Assembly: GCA_015075405.1 (NCBI GenBank)
Contig: JABTUK010000001.1
Location: forward strand, 930,001-994,000
DNA length: 64,000 nucleotides
Source: Anaerolineales bacterium
GTDB taxonomy: Bacteria > Chloroflexota > Anaerolineae > 4572-78 > J111
Reading direction: 5' to 3'
Shown: positions 15,268 to 23,938 of the stretch, one piece after another
How positions within the stretch are numbered: the stretch's first letter is position 1
Layout: every line of letters starts with the position of its first letter
Position numbers and translations under genes: made by a program
Notes under the pieces: generated by a model
What the model was told of the DNA's origin: nothing
The model's database searches: none
The model's input: the letters and a program-made list of their open reading frames with translations, nothing else

Positions 15268-18117
15268 CTACGGCAGCCAGGTAGGATAGCGCTCATCCCG
15301 CGAGGAAGTGGTCATTTGGGTCCACTGGCTGCGAGGGATTTCGGCGGGGGCAGCCGAGGGGGCGGGGATGGTGAAGATGTTCCAGTTGTCGCCGCTGGAG
15401 TGGGCAAAGGCCAGGGTCCGGCCGTCGGGCGACCAGGCCGGTTCGCGCTCGTCGCCGGGGTCGCTGGTCAGGCGGGTTAGGGTTCCATCGGCCAGTTCCA
15501 GCAAAAACAAATTCCAGTTGCCGTCGCGGTTGCTGGCAAAAAGCAGGCGACGGCCATCGGGCGACCAGACGGCGGGCCAATCGTCGGCGGGGTGATCGGT
15601 GAGGCGCTGCTCCGGGCCGCCATTAGCCGGGATCGTGTAGATTTCTACATTGCCGGCTCGATCCGAGACAAAAGCCAGGGTGCCGCCATCGGGCGACCAG
15701 GCCGGCCACTCGTCGAAGCCGCGGCTGCTGGTCAGTTGGGTCAGGTTGCTGCCGTTGGCATCCATCACGTAAATATCCAGGTTGCCGCTGCGCCCGGAGC
15801 TAAAGGCAATCCGGCGGCCATCGGGGGAAACGGCGGGCTGTAAGTCATCGCCAGCGCTTTGCGTCAGATTGACCACAGAACCATCCACAGAAGTCAGATA
15901 AAGGTCGCGGTCGCCGCCAGTGAGAGCATCTGAAAAAAGAGCCTGGTAGCCCGACGCGCCCGGCAGCCAGGTCAAGCCACTATTGGCCGCCGGGTTGGAA
16001 GTAAGGGTCAATTGGCTGCGGGGCACAGAGGCAAAGCCCAAGCTATCCAGGGCAGCATAGGCCGACAGATCGAGGGGCAAAGCTGGCGCGGGGGGATTGG
16101 CCGGTTGAGCGGCGGCAGGGACAACCGTCACGTTGACCGGCTGCGGAGTGACAGTCGGGGTGGCGGTAGGGATGGCTGTCGGTGTAATGGTAGGCGGTGT
16201 GGTGGGCGACGACGTGGCAGTGGCCGCGGGAGAAGGCGTGGGACTGGGCGTGGAAGTTGAAGTCAAGAGAGGCTGCTGGAAGGACTCCTCCTGAGCCGGA
16301 GTATGAGTCGGCCTCGCGCCAATAACTGTGGGGGTGGGTTGAGGCTGCATTGGGGTAGCCGCGATGGTAGCGGTCGGTGCAGGCGGAGTCGGCGTGCGGG
16401 TGGGCGATGGAATTTTGGGCAGAGCGGCGCTTTTGGTGACGCTCACCGGTGAGGTGATAGGTGTAACTTGGGCTATTTGGGCCTGGCTGGGACTGAGGTT
16501 ATTGATCAACGCCAGAGCCAGAACCAGGCTGCTAATTATCAGCAACAGGAGCAGCAAAGTCACGCCAAAGCGGTTGATGTAGACCGGGCTGAAGCGGGCC
16601 ACCGGGCTAAAATTGGCCTGGGGCCGGTCAGGGACCGCTTTGACCCCCGCCGCTGGCGCAGGTTTAGACACAGGTGCGGCCACCGGCTGCGCCGGCTTAT
16701 TTTGCTGGAGCGCCGCCACAATATCCGCTATTTGGGGTCGCTGGAGGGGTGAAGCCACCAGTGTTTGTTCCACATTCGCTGCTTCCAGAGGCAGGGCCAG
16801 GCAAAACGTTGAACCCACCCCCACCACGCTGGTGGCCCACAAACGGCCGCCATGCAGTTCGATAATCCGTTTGCTAAGGGACAGCCCCAAACCCGCCCCA
16901 GGAAGTTGTTTAGCCGGAGCATTTTGACCCCGGCTGAAATTTTGAAAAATGGCCGTTAACTCTTCATTCGACATGCCAATGCCGGTATCGGAGATAAAAA
17001 TAACCACTTCCGCGCCGGTCACTTCTGTTTGAACCTCGACCATGCCCTGGTCGGTGAATTTTACAGCATTGCTGAGGAGGTGCAGCAAAGCTTGTCGCAG
17101 CCGGGATGGGTCGGCGGGGATGGGGGGCAGGCTGACGGGTGGCTTGTAGCGCAGGTCTAGCTGCTTATCACGGGCCAGGCCGGCCGCAACCTGCACTGTT
17201 TCAGCCAAGAGTTGAGTCAGGTCAATCGGCTGAACATCCAACTGAACCTCAGGCTGTTCCAGTTTGACCATCTCCTCCAGGTTGATAATCAAGCCGGTCA
17301 GGAGGTCAATCTGCCGCCAGGCTGCGGGCAGCAAATCGCCCGGCGAATCAGCCGACGTCTGGGCCAGGGCTTCAACCGCCTGCTCCAGCTTGGCGACCGA
17401 GGTTTTCAATTCTTGAATCGCCCCCGCCACCAAACCGGAAAGGCGCTGATCACGGTGGGTGGTCAGTTGAAAAGCGCGCTGCGTTTCTGTTTTGGTTTCG
17501 AGAAGCTGGGTTTTGAGGCCCTCCACCTGGCTTTGCAGGTGCTGGGCATCTTCCATAGCCCTGAGTAGCTCCAAAGTGCGCTCGCGTAGCAGCTTTTTAC
17601 TTTCGGCCAGGCGATTGTCAGTTTTAGCCACGTAGCGTCCGCTCAATGCGGCCAGTATGGCAGTCAACAGCAGCAGGCCAAAAGGAGGCAAAAGCGCCAG
17701 CAAATTAGCCGAGGTAAATTGGCCCGTCGCCGTCACCAGCAGCAGGGCCAGGGCGATGGAAAAGAGCGCAGCCACCAGTGTGACTGGCGGGCTTAAAATT
17801 AAGCCGGCAATGATAATGATGGGAATAAAAAGATAGGGGATAAAACTGGTAAAAACGTCGGTTTGCAGAAACGCCCCGGCCACCAGGCCGATTAGTTCCA
17901 ACACCAACACATACACCGCCACCACAAATTGACCCGCCCGCCGGAGCACAAAAGCAATCAAAACGACAGCCAACAAGGCAATCGCCCGCAAAAACCAGAG
18001 GGATGTTGGCCCCAGCAGGATAAAGGTGAGACCGCTGCCGGCCAGACCCAGTAAAGTTAACCCCAAAATGATATGGTCAAAGGCTTCTTGATGCGCCTCG
18101 CGCACTTCATCATCCAT
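15268..18117 (-). CDS. Histidine-kinase-like membrane protein with TolB-type propeller; H-box His replaced
   Basis: The 949-residue protein starts with about six membrane segments (20-180), then a coiled coil (RERTLELLRAMEDAQHLQ). The dimerisation/H-box region at about 225-245 reads GAIQELKTSV where functional kinases have a His before E-L-R; here it is Gln. The ATPase domain (about 335-445) looks intact: LSNAVKFT (N box), DTGIGM (G1), GAGLGLSLSKRIIELHGG (G2). A further membrane helix at about 515-535 is followed by a Pro/Thr-rich tether (560-670) and a C-terminal TolB/WD40-like propeller with repeats such as PAWSPDG and IAFSSGRSGNLDIYVMD. The tether and propeller should be extracytoplasmic. 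It may bind ATP and signal without autophosphorylating. Confidence 0.88.
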   Translation of the reverse strand: MDDEVREAHQEAFDHIILGLTLLGLAGSGLTFILLGPTSLWFLRAIALLAVVLIAFVLRRAGQFVVAVYVLVLELIGLVAGAFLQTDVFTSFIPYLFIPIIIIAGLILSPPVTLVAALFSIALALLLVTATGQFTSANLLALLPPFGLLLLTAILAALSGRYVAKTDNRLAESKKLLRERTLELLRAMEDAQHLQSQVEGLKTQLLETKTETQRAFQLTTHRDQRLSGLVAGAIQELKTSVAKLEQAVEALAQTSADSPGDLLPAAWRQIDLLTGLIINLEEMVKLEQPEVQLDVQPIDLTQLLAETVQVAAGLARDKQLDLRYKPPVSLPPIPADPSRLRQALLHLLSNAVKFTDQGMVEVQTEVTGAEVVIFISDTGIGMSNEELTAIFQNFSRGQNAPAKQLPGAGLGLSLSKRIIELHGGRLWATSVVGVGSTFCLALPLEAANVEQTLVASPLQRPQIADIVAALQQNKPAQPVAAPVSKPAPAAGVKAVPDRPQANFSPVARFSPVYINRFGVTLLLLLLIISSLVLALALINNLSPSQAQIAQVTPITSPVSVTKSAALPKIPSPTRTPTPPAPTATIAATPMQPQPTPTVIGARPTHTPAQEESFQQPLLTSTSTPSPTPSPAATATSSPTTPPTITPTAIPTATPTVTPQPVNVTVVPAAAQPANPPAPALPLDLSAYAALDSLGFASVPRSQLTLTSNPAANSGLTWLPGASGYQALFSDALTGGDRDLYLTSVDGSVVNLTQSAGDDLQPAVSPDGRRIAFSSGRSGNLDIYVMDANGSNLTQLTSSRGFDEWPAWSPDGGTLAFVSDRAGNVEIYTIPANGGPEQRLTDHPADDWPAVWSPDGRRLLFASNRDGNWNLFLLELADGTLTRLTSDPGDEREPAWSPDGRTLAFAHSSGDNWNIFTIPAPSAAPAEIPRSQWTQMTTSSRDERYPTWLP

Positions 18118-18368
18118 GATACCTGTATCCTAAACTCTGTCATTGCGACGGACTTGGTCACGACGCTAAACGCAAGATGAAACGTCTAACGTGGTGGTGG
18201 TGGTTGTTAAAGAACAAGAAGAGTCTATGTTAGCCTAAGCTTAACACAACTGCCGGGTTAAAAGCAATAGTAAAATGGTTGGGGGAGGGAAGCGAAGAGG
18301 CGTAAGGCGAGGAACATAGAGAGGAGTGTTCACGAACCGACGGCACGCCACCAATAATGAAAATCGTG

Positions 18369-18437
18369 GGAACTCGTAGGAACTCAGGGAACTCAGCAGT
18401 AGTTCCTACGAGTTCCGATGAGTTCCCTCAGTTCCTA
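18369..18437. repeat. GGAACTCGTAGGAACTC word hairpin
   Basis: GGGAACTCGTAGGAACTCAG at the left is answered by AGTTCCTACGAGTTCC and GAGTTCCCTCAGTTCC at the right. The same words occur at 36692-36746 and 59262-59336. Confidence 0.8.
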
Positions 18438-18523
18438 TTTTCTAAGGGGACTTCACGAACTTTGGAACAGACCCCTGCTGATTTGTGGCTATCAAAGATG
18501 TGAAGATAATATCAAGGTAAAAT

Positions 18524-18645
18524 GTAACTACTCAGTCATGTCATTTCGACCGCAGGGAGAAATCCCCGACCCCTTACTTTCATGGGTTGCGCCTTGAAGA
18601 TTTCTCGACCTCCGGTCTCGAAATGACATGAGCCTGAGCAGTAAC
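18524..18645. mobile_element. MITE, GTAACTACTCAG family, copy 2, with 8-bp target duplication
   Basis: The ends are GTAACTACTCAGTCATGTCA and the complement of ATGACATGAGCCTGAGCAGT plus AAC. GGTAAAAT is an exact direct repeat at 18516-18523 and 18646-18653, immediately outside both ends. The interior has no coding frame. Confidence 0.87.
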
Positions 18646-18677
18646 GGTAAAATTTTACCCGACAAAAGGAGCGATTG

Positions 18678-19394
18678 ATGACCCAAGAGTCATTTCAACT
18701 CGATTTGAGCGAAAAAGGAAAAGATAAAAACGGCGAGACCATTTCTCTTAATCGCCGGCTGTTTATGCAGGTGTTGGTTTACGGCGGCTGTCAAAATACC
18801 GGCACGCTCATCGAAGCCCTGGAACAAGCCCACTTTGACGGCGCTCTCTACGCCGACATCAACGACCCGCAGGGAGTGGCTATCGTGGCGATGCATGAAA
18901 ACCCGGACTATTTTGTGGGCGAGTTGCGGCAGATGCTCAACCGGCCGCCTTTTGTTAGCCTGACCCCCAAGCCGGAATACACCATGCTTGGGCGTACCTA
19001 CTCGGTGGGCTATGAACAAGACCTGGAAGCTACCCTGCTGACCCGCCCCCGCCGCCGCGTCCTCGACCCGGAGATGCGCTGGGCTATCTGGTATCCGCTG
19101 CGCCGCGTCAAAAATTTTGAAACACTGCCGGAACAGGAGCAGCGCCTGGTGCTGATGGAACATGGCGGCATCGGCCATACCTTTGGCAAAGCTGGCTATG
19201 CCCATGATATTCGCCTGGCCTGTCATGGCTTGGACAAAAACGACAACGATTTTGTCGTGGGGGTACTGGGGCCAGAGTTGTATCCTCTCTCGGCGGTGGT
19301 ACAGACCATGCGCAAAACCAAGCAAACCTCGCAATACCTGGAAAGCCTGGGACCGTTTTTCATCGGCAAGGCTATCTGGCAAGCCAAATTTTGA
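18678..19394 (+). CDS. Chlorite dismutase family / coproheme decarboxylase-like protein
   Basis: The ATG at 18678 has AAGGAG 7 nt upstream; the in-frame TTG at 18675 was rejected. The 238-residue protein has the dimeric alpha-beta barrel pattern of the Cld/HemQ family: an N-terminal half with DGALYADINDPQGVAIVAM, and a C-terminal half with MEHGGIGHTFG, HDIRLACHGLDKNDNDFVV and MRKTKQTSQYLESLGPFF, the usual heme-side segments. Members either bind heme or decarboxylate coproheme III in Gram-positive-type heme synthesis. I cannot tell which from sequence alone. It stands alone between two repeat regions, so no pathway partner is visible. Confidence 0.82.
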   Translation: MTQESFQLDLSEKGKDKNGETISLNRRLFMQVLVYGGCQNTGTLIEALEQAHFDGALYADINDPQGVAIVAMHENPDYFVGELRQMLNRPPFVSLTPKPEYTMLGRTYSVGYEQDLEATLLTRPRRRVLDPEMRWAIWYPLRRVKNFETLPEQEQRLVLMEHGGIGHTFGKAGYAHDIRLACHGLDKNDNDFVVGVLGPELYPLSAVVQTMRKTKQTSQYLESLGPFFIGKAIWQAKF

Positions 19395-19415
19395 TTGATA
19401 GGACTTAGCAGGAAG

Positions 19416-19520
19416 CATCCTGAGTAGCGTGAAACGAGGTGGAGCGCGTATCGAAGAGTGCGAACTGCTCAAAACGCCGCTTCGATACGGCTAACGCCTA
19501 CTCAGCATGCGTTTTGAGCA
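19416..19520. repeat. Nested inverted repeats downstream of the Cld-family gene
   Basis: CATCCTGAGTAGCGT (19416-19430) faces ACGCCTACTCAGCATG (19494-19509), CGTATCGAAG (19447) faces CTTCGATACG (19480), and TGCTCAAAACGC (19466) faces GCGTTTTGAGCA (19509-19520). It resembles a small dispersed palindromic element. Confidence 0.7.
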
Positions 19521-19562
19521 TCTCACCGTGTAACTCCTGTGGTTGAGAAACTATGTTTTTCT

Positions 19563-19596
19563 CAAAAAAAGCCGAGGGTAGCACCCTCGGCTTCTT
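19563..19596 (-). terminator. Rho-independent terminator of the tethered-protein pair
   Basis: GCCGAGGGTAGCACCCTCGGC forms a near-perfect stem; on the minus strand it is followed by TTTTTTT. It starts 3 bp after the stop at 19599. Confidence 0.9.
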
Positions 19597-19598
19597 AA

Positions 19599-20630
19599 TT
19601 AATGGGTTCTTTTGAAGGTTACATTGTAAGCGTAGTGCCCCAGGCAGAGTTGGTTGGTACTCTTGCGCTGGGCGCAGTCGGCCAGGTCTCTACAGTAATT
19701 GGCCTGCACCAGCCACTCGTCGGGAATATCGCCGTCTACGGAGCTGAGCTTGGGGGTCACATCGCTGGTGGCGGGGGAGCCATCCTGGTTCTGAGTGACC
19801 AGCAGCGAGAAGCCATTTTTCCACAAATCATACTCTAATTTGCCCGGCCCTTTTTCACCGCTAACTTTGGGCGGCACTACCCGGCCGGTATCTTCGACAA
19901 TGACGCCATCCATTGGGTTGCCGGCAGCATCTACGACGGTCACATAAATAGAGTGCGCCCCTGGACAGCCGCCGTAATCGGGGTTGGGGATGAGATACGC
20001 CTCGGCCACGACAAAATCCACCGCCGGTGGGGGAGGTTCAGGCGTGGCCGTAGGTTCCGGGGTATCGGTGGGTGGGCCAAGCGTGGGAGGAGGAGGAGCT
20101 GGGGTATCGGTCGGCGCTTCCGCCACCGGAGTATCTGTCGGTGGAACAGGCGTATCGGTTGGCGGCGCGGGGGTGGCTGTGGGTGTGTCGGTGGGCAGCG
20201 GGGTTGAGGTAGGTGGAACGGTCGGCGTGGGCGTCCAGGTGGGGGTAGCCAGGGCGGCAATCATAGACTCGGTGCTGGCTCCCAAAGCATCAGCCAGCAA
20301 AAAGAGATTCTGAGTATCGGTATTGTCTTTGCCGTTTTCTTGCAGGTAACGGTCCACCATAAAAGAGACATACTGTTCGGCATTGGGCAGGCCCAGGTCG
20401 GCCAGACGTTGTTGGGCTGTTTCCAAATCTTTGCTGCCGGCAAAATCGGCGGCGATGGTCAAAACCTCGGCCTCAACTTTGGCCCCATCCACCCGCGCTT
20501 CCGGCTGATTATTCGCCGTGACGGCCGAGGTGAGGCCAAAGCCAACAAAGATACCACCGATGGCCAAGGCCAGAAAGAAAATCGGGATGACAATAACGGC
20601 AACAATGAGTAAAATTTTTGAATTATTCAT
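19599..20630 (-). CDS. Membrane-tethered Pro/Thr-rich protein, paralogue A
   Basis: The 343-residue protein has one N-terminal membrane helix (ILLIVAVIVIPIFFLALAIG), a helical segment (DFAGSKDLETAQQRLADLGL), a Pro/Thr-rich tether of PTDTP-type repeats (about 135-215) and a C-terminal domain with HSIYVTVVDAAGNPMDGV, an Ig-like/carboxypeptidase-regulatory-like pattern, and five cysteines. It should be anchored in the membrane with the domain outside. The next gene upstream encodes a close paralogue with the same order of parts, so the pair arose by tandem duplication. Function is unknown. The start has AAGG close before the ATG. Confidence 0.8.
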   Translation of the reverse strand: MNNSKILLIVAVIVIPIFFLALAIGGIFVGFGLTSAVTANNQPEARVDGAKVEAEVLTIAADFAGSKDLETAQQRLADLGLPNAEQYVSFMVDRYLQENGKDNTDTQNLFLLADALGASTESMIAALATPTWTPTPTVPPTSTPLPTDTPTATPAPPTDTPVPPTDTPVAEAPTDTPAPPPPTLGPPTDTPEPTATPEPPPPAVDFVVAEAYLIPNPDYGGCPGAHSIYVTVVDAAGNPMDGVIVEDTGRVVPPKVSGEKGPGKLEYDLWKNGFSLLVTQNQDGSPATSDVTPKLSSVDGDIPDEWLVQANYCRDLADCAQRKSTNQLCLGHYAYNVTFKRTH

Positions 20631-20645
20631 AAACCTTCAATCCAG

Positions 20646-21746
20646 CTACCAAGTCCGCTGAAAGACCACTTCCCAGGAGTAGTGCCCCCAACAGAGAGAG
20701 TTGTTCCCTACGCCAAACACGCCGCTGTTCCACAACGTGCTACAAGTGCCTTCGTCGGGGCAGTAGCCGGCCTCAATCAGCTTGGGGATGCCAATTTCCC
20801 AGTCGTTGGAACTGAGCAGTTCCGTCACCTGGCTGGTGACAGGGCGACCGGCTGTGGGGTCATTTTTAACAAAAATTTTGAAACCATTTTTAAAGAGTAG
20901 GTATTCGGCCTGACCTTCTTTGCCGTTCTTTGGCTCGGTTTTGGGGCCGGGGTTGTTCCAGACGTCGCCAATTTCCACCCCATTGATGGGCGTGCCGGCG
21001 GCGTCTACTACGGTAATATAGATATTGTGGTTGCCGGCGCAGCCGCCATTTTCATCTTTGGTCATCAGGCGCTGCTTGGTCACAATAAAATCAAATTCCG
21101 GCTTGGGCGTCTCGGTCGGAGCAGGGGTATCAGTCGGCGGTACAGGGACAGGTGTCGGCGGCGGGGCGGCCGGTTCCGGGGTGGCGGTCTCGGTTGGCGG
21201 GACTTCTTCGGTGGCAGCGGCAGCCAGGGCGGCGGCATCGGGCGTAGGGGTGGCTTCGACAACTAGGGTGTTGGTAGGAGTAGGGGTGGGCGGCGGTGTG
21301 TCGGTGGGAACAGGGGTCTCCGTTGGCACAGGCGTGGGCGTGGAAACGTAAGCAATCATCGAAACGGTGCTGACCCCCAGGGCATCGGCCAGGCGAACCA
21401 CATTCTTGACATCCTGATCTACCTCGCCTCGATTAGTCCGAACCATCTGCTCAGCGACCATGGAAACATATTGGGCTGTATTCGGCACTTTAAGTTCAGC
21501 CAGTAATTCGTGGGCGCGGTCAATATCTTCGTGTTCGGCAAAGTCGGCCGCGGCCATGATAACTACTTGTTGGGCTTCGTCGGGGGATAAATCAGAAATT
21601 TTGGCGTTGACAAAACGAGTGGGGAACAGATACCAGGCCACAACCAGGCCCGCCAGCATCGCCAGCAGGCAGCCGATGGGTGTAATTGACAGGAGAATCA
21701 GAATCCGGCGGTCTATCTTTGTTCTACGATTTCTCTTTCGACTCAT
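20646..21746 (-). CDS. Membrane-tethered Pro/Thr-rich protein, paralogue B
   Basis: I chose the ATG at 21746 (MSRKRNRRTKIDRRI), which gives a normal positive-inside N-terminus before the helix ILILLSITPIGCLLAMLAGL. The in-frame extension to 21800 lacks a ribosome-binding site. The parts match paralogue A: membrane helix, helical segment (DFAEHEDIDRAHELLAELKV), Pro/Thr tether (about 150-230) and a C-terminal domain with NIYITVVDAAGTPINGV, KNGFKIFVKND and a matching ending HYSWEVVFQRTW. The two genes are 15 bp apart and share the terminator at 19563. A hetero-oligomer is possible (inference). Confidence 0.78.
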   Translation of the reverse strand: MSRKRNRRTKIDRRILILLSITPIGCLLAMLAGLVVAWYLFPTRFVNAKISDLSPDEAQQVVIMAAADFAEHEDIDRAHELLAELKVPNTAQYVSMVAEQMVRTNRGEVDQDVKNVVRLADALGVSTVSMIAYVSTPTPVPTETPVPTDTPPPTPTPTNTLVVEATPTPDAAALAAAATEEVPPTETATPEPAAPPPTPVPVPPTDTPAPTETPKPEFDFIVTKQRLMTKDENGGCAGNHNIYITVVDAAGTPINGVEIGDVWNNPGPKTEPKNGKEGQAEYLLFKNGFKIFVKNDPTAGRPVTSQVTELLSSNDWEIGIPKLIEAGYCPDEGTCSTLWNSGVFGVGNNSLCWGHYSWEVVFQRTW

Positions 21747-21889
21747 AAACTCAATTTTCAAAATAAAAGGCCGCTCTCCCACAAGAGAAAGTGGCCTCAC
21801 CCTAATTGGTGAGCGAAATGGAGACTCGCCCTAGCACATAGTTATGAAAAGTGTTATAATGTTCGCGCTACTATCCATCATAACAAAAA

Positions 21890-21972
21890 TGCCGGAGGTG
21901 GGAATCGAACCCACAAGAGCGTAGCTCACACGATTTTGAGTCGTGCGCGTCTGCCAGTTCCGCCACTCCGGC
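21890..21972 (-). tRNA. tRNA-Leu (anticodon CAA)
   Basis: On the minus strand the acceptor stem GCCGGAG pairs with CTCCGGC, the anticodon loop CTCAAAA gives CAA, the T arm is GTGGGTTCGATTCCCAC, and there is a long variable arm, as expected for a class II Leu tRNA. The discriminator is A; CCA is not encoded. Confidence 0.96.
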
Positions 21973-22032
21973 CCGGCTATCAAGTTCCTAGTATAGACGA
22001 GATGCAGGCATACGTCAAATTGCCTAAGCCAT

Positions 22033-22626
22033 ATGGATGAGATTCGGGTTATCAAAGAAGCCCAAAAGGGCAGTGTGGCTGCCTTCAATCAGTTGGTAAT
22101 GGTCTACCAGGGTACGGCTTATAATGTGGCCTATCGCGTCATCGGCAATGGCGATGCCGCGGCTGATGCCTGTCAGGACGCCTTTCTGAAGGCTTATCAG
22201 GCCATCAAACAGTATCGCGGCGGCTCCTTCAAAAGCTGGCTGCTGCGGATTGTCACCAACGCCTGTTACGACCAGTTGCGCTACAAAAGCCGCCGGCCCG
22301 CCACCTCGCTGGAGGATATGACCGAAAATTCCGACGACCACAGCGAAAAGCTGATTGACGGCGAGGAGCGGCCCGAAGAGTTAGTGCTGCGAGGCGAGTT
22401 AAACGAGGTGATTCAACGGGGCATCAATCATTTGCCCGAAGACCAGCGGGTAGTCCTGGTTTTGAGTGATGTCCAGGGTTTCTCTTATCAGGAGATTGCC
22501 GAAATTGTGGACCAGCCCTTGGGCACGGTCAAATCCCGCTTGAGCCGGGGACGGCAGCGCCTGCGTGACTTTTTGCTGGCGCAACAGGAACTTTTACCCA
22601 GCCAATACCGTCTGAATGATGAATAG
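22033..22626 (+). CDS. ECF-type RNA polymerase sigma factor
   Basis: The 197-residue sigma-70 family protein has region 2 at about 10-85 (AFNQLVMVYQGTAYNVAYRV, then DACQDAFLKAYQAI and FKSWLLRIVTNACYDQLR) and region 4 at about 125-180 (LPEDQRVVLVLSDVQGFSY, then EIAEIVDQPLGTVKSRLSRG). It redirects transcription to genes answering an envelope signal. Start MDEIRVIKEAQKG is the family N-terminus; no good Shine-Dalgarno is visible. The next gene encodes its probable anti-sigma factor 21 bp away, the usual arrangement. Confidence 0.94.
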   Translation: MDEIRVIKEAQKGSVAAFNQLVMVYQGTAYNVAYRVIGNGDAAADACQDAFLKAYQAIKQYRGGSFKSWLLRIVTNACYDQLRYKSRRPATSLEDMTENSDDHSEKLIDGEERPEELVLRGELNEVIQRGINHLPEDQRVVLVLSDVQGFSYQEIAEIVDQPLGTVKSRLSRGRQRLRDFLLAQQELLPSQYRLNDE

Positions 22627-22647
22627 TTAAGCGGATTGAGTTTTGTG

Positions 22648-23862
22648 ATGGCTAACAATCAAAACCATCAACTGAATAGCGATGAAATTCGTGACCTGCT
22701 GTCCCCTTACTTGGACGGTGAAGTAACCGACGCAGAACGGGTTCAGGTCGAACAGGCGCTGGCCGTTTCTCCTGAATTACAACGGGAGTTGGAAACGCTG
22801 CGGCGAACCGTCGCTCTGGTGGCCGCCTTGCCGCCGATGGCTGCCCCGCGCCCTTTCACCTTGAGCGAAGCGCAGGCGCAGCCCGCTAAAACCGCTCACG
22901 CCGGTTTGTTTGGGCTGCCTGGCTGGTTTAGGGGAGTGGCTGCGCTGGCGGCGACGCTGCTGTGTGTTTTGGCCGCCGGGGGATTTTTTCTGAGTACGCA
23001 GTTTGGCAGCAGCCAGCCGGCGGCGGAGATTGCCAGTGCGCCAACGGCTCCTGTCGAAGCGCCGGTCGCCGCCCCGGCCCCGGCTCAAGAAGAAGCCGAC
23101 CAAGCGGGGTTGGCGGCCAGAGAGGAAGCGGCTCCGGTGGCTGAGGCTACGGAAGAAGTGCGGGTCGAGGCGGCTGAAGCAGCGGCCACGCCTCTCCCTG
23201 CGCCAACCGCTACGCCCGCCCCTGCTGGGGAAACGATGATGGCCGCGCCGGCTGAACCTCCCACCGCTGCTCAAGAAGTCCCACCGTCCGATGAGTCTAT
23301 GGCGCTGGAAAGCCAGGCTATTACCCAGGCTTATGAAGCAGCCCCAGCCGAACAGCCAGCGGCGGATGCTGCTGTGGCGGCAGTAACGGCCACACCGCCC
23401 CCGCCGTCGCCTGTGCCCAGTGTGGCTGCTCTGGCCGCTCCCGCAGAAGAAGCGCCACAAGAAAAAGCCGTGGGCAACGGCGAAGCGGCGGCCGGTCAAA
23501 TGGCGGCTGAAAGCGCGCCTGCGCCAACGGAAGCCCCTGTTCAGGAAAATGCGGCTGAAAGCGATGCTCAAACAGACCAATTAACCGCTGAAAGTGTGCC
23601 TGCGTCAGAGCCAGAACAGGTCGAACAGGCGCAAACTGCGCCAACAGCAACCCCCTCGCCTCAGCCCAGCGCCACCCCGGTAGCGCTGCTCACCCTGCCC
23701 GTCCCGGAAACACCTTTGGTCACGCCCGTCCCAACGCCTCTGGTCGAAGGCGGTCCCTTCAATTGGGGGCTGGCTATTGTTCTGGCCGTAGCTGGTTTCC
23801 TGGTTATTGTTGGGCTGCTCATTTGGCTGATTAGCCGAGGCTCGAAACAAACGCCTTCATAA
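22648..23862 (+). CDS. Probable anti-sigma factor, no Zn cysteines, two membrane helices
   Basis: The ATG at 22648 was chosen over a TTG at 22636. The N-terminal domain (about 5-50; LLSPYLDGEVTDAERVQVEQ, then SPELQRELETLRRTV) has the fold pattern of zf-HC2/RsiW anti-sigma domains but lacks the HxxxCxxC zinc site. A membrane helix follows at about 92-115 (VAALAATLLCVLAAGGFFL), then about 250 residues very rich in Ala, Pro, Glu and Thr, and a second membrane helix near the C-terminus (LAIVLAVAGFLVIVGLLIWL). Most of the chain would therefore be an external loop anchored at both ends, unusual for the family. Its partner should be the sigma factor just upstream. Confidence 0.82.
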   Translation: MANNQNHQLNSDEIRDLLSPYLDGEVTDAERVQVEQALAVSPELQRELETLRRTVALVAALPPMAAPRPFTLSEAQAQPAKTAHAGLFGLPGWFRGVAALAATLLCVLAAGGFFLSTQFGSSQPAAEIASAPTAPVEAPVAAPAPAQEEADQAGLAAREEAAPVAEATEEVRVEAAEAAATPLPAPTATPAPAGETMMAAPAEPPTAAQEVPPSDESMALESQAITQAYEAAPAEQPAADAAVAAVTATPPPPSPVPSVAALAAPAEEAPQEKAVGNGEAAAGQMAAESAPAPTEAPVQENAAESDAQTDQLTAESVPASEPEQVEQAQTAPTATPSPQPSATPVALLTLPVPETPLVTPVPTPLVEGGPFNWGLAIVLAVAGFLVIVGLLIWLISRGSKQTPS

Positions 23863-23938
23863 CTCTGTTGACTTTTGCCCCAAATAACATTAAAATGGTT
23901 CATGAGCGCGCACACAGCCCGCTCAATTTACTAAATTT

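Larger units (their letters stand above)
18118..18677. other. 560-bp non-coding stretch rich in repeats
   Basis: No gene is visible. It holds a loose GAAGAGGCGTAAGGCGAGG word cluster near 18290-18325, the GGAACTC hairpin at 18369-18437 and a MITE at 18524-18645. The leader of the Cld-family gene occupies the last 20 bp. Confidence 0.7.

Noticed and set aside
16000..16400. Low-complexity minisatellite in the kinase-propeller gene
   Set aside because: The Pro/Thr codon repetition is explained by a tether in the protein and does not form tandem DNA units of fixed length.
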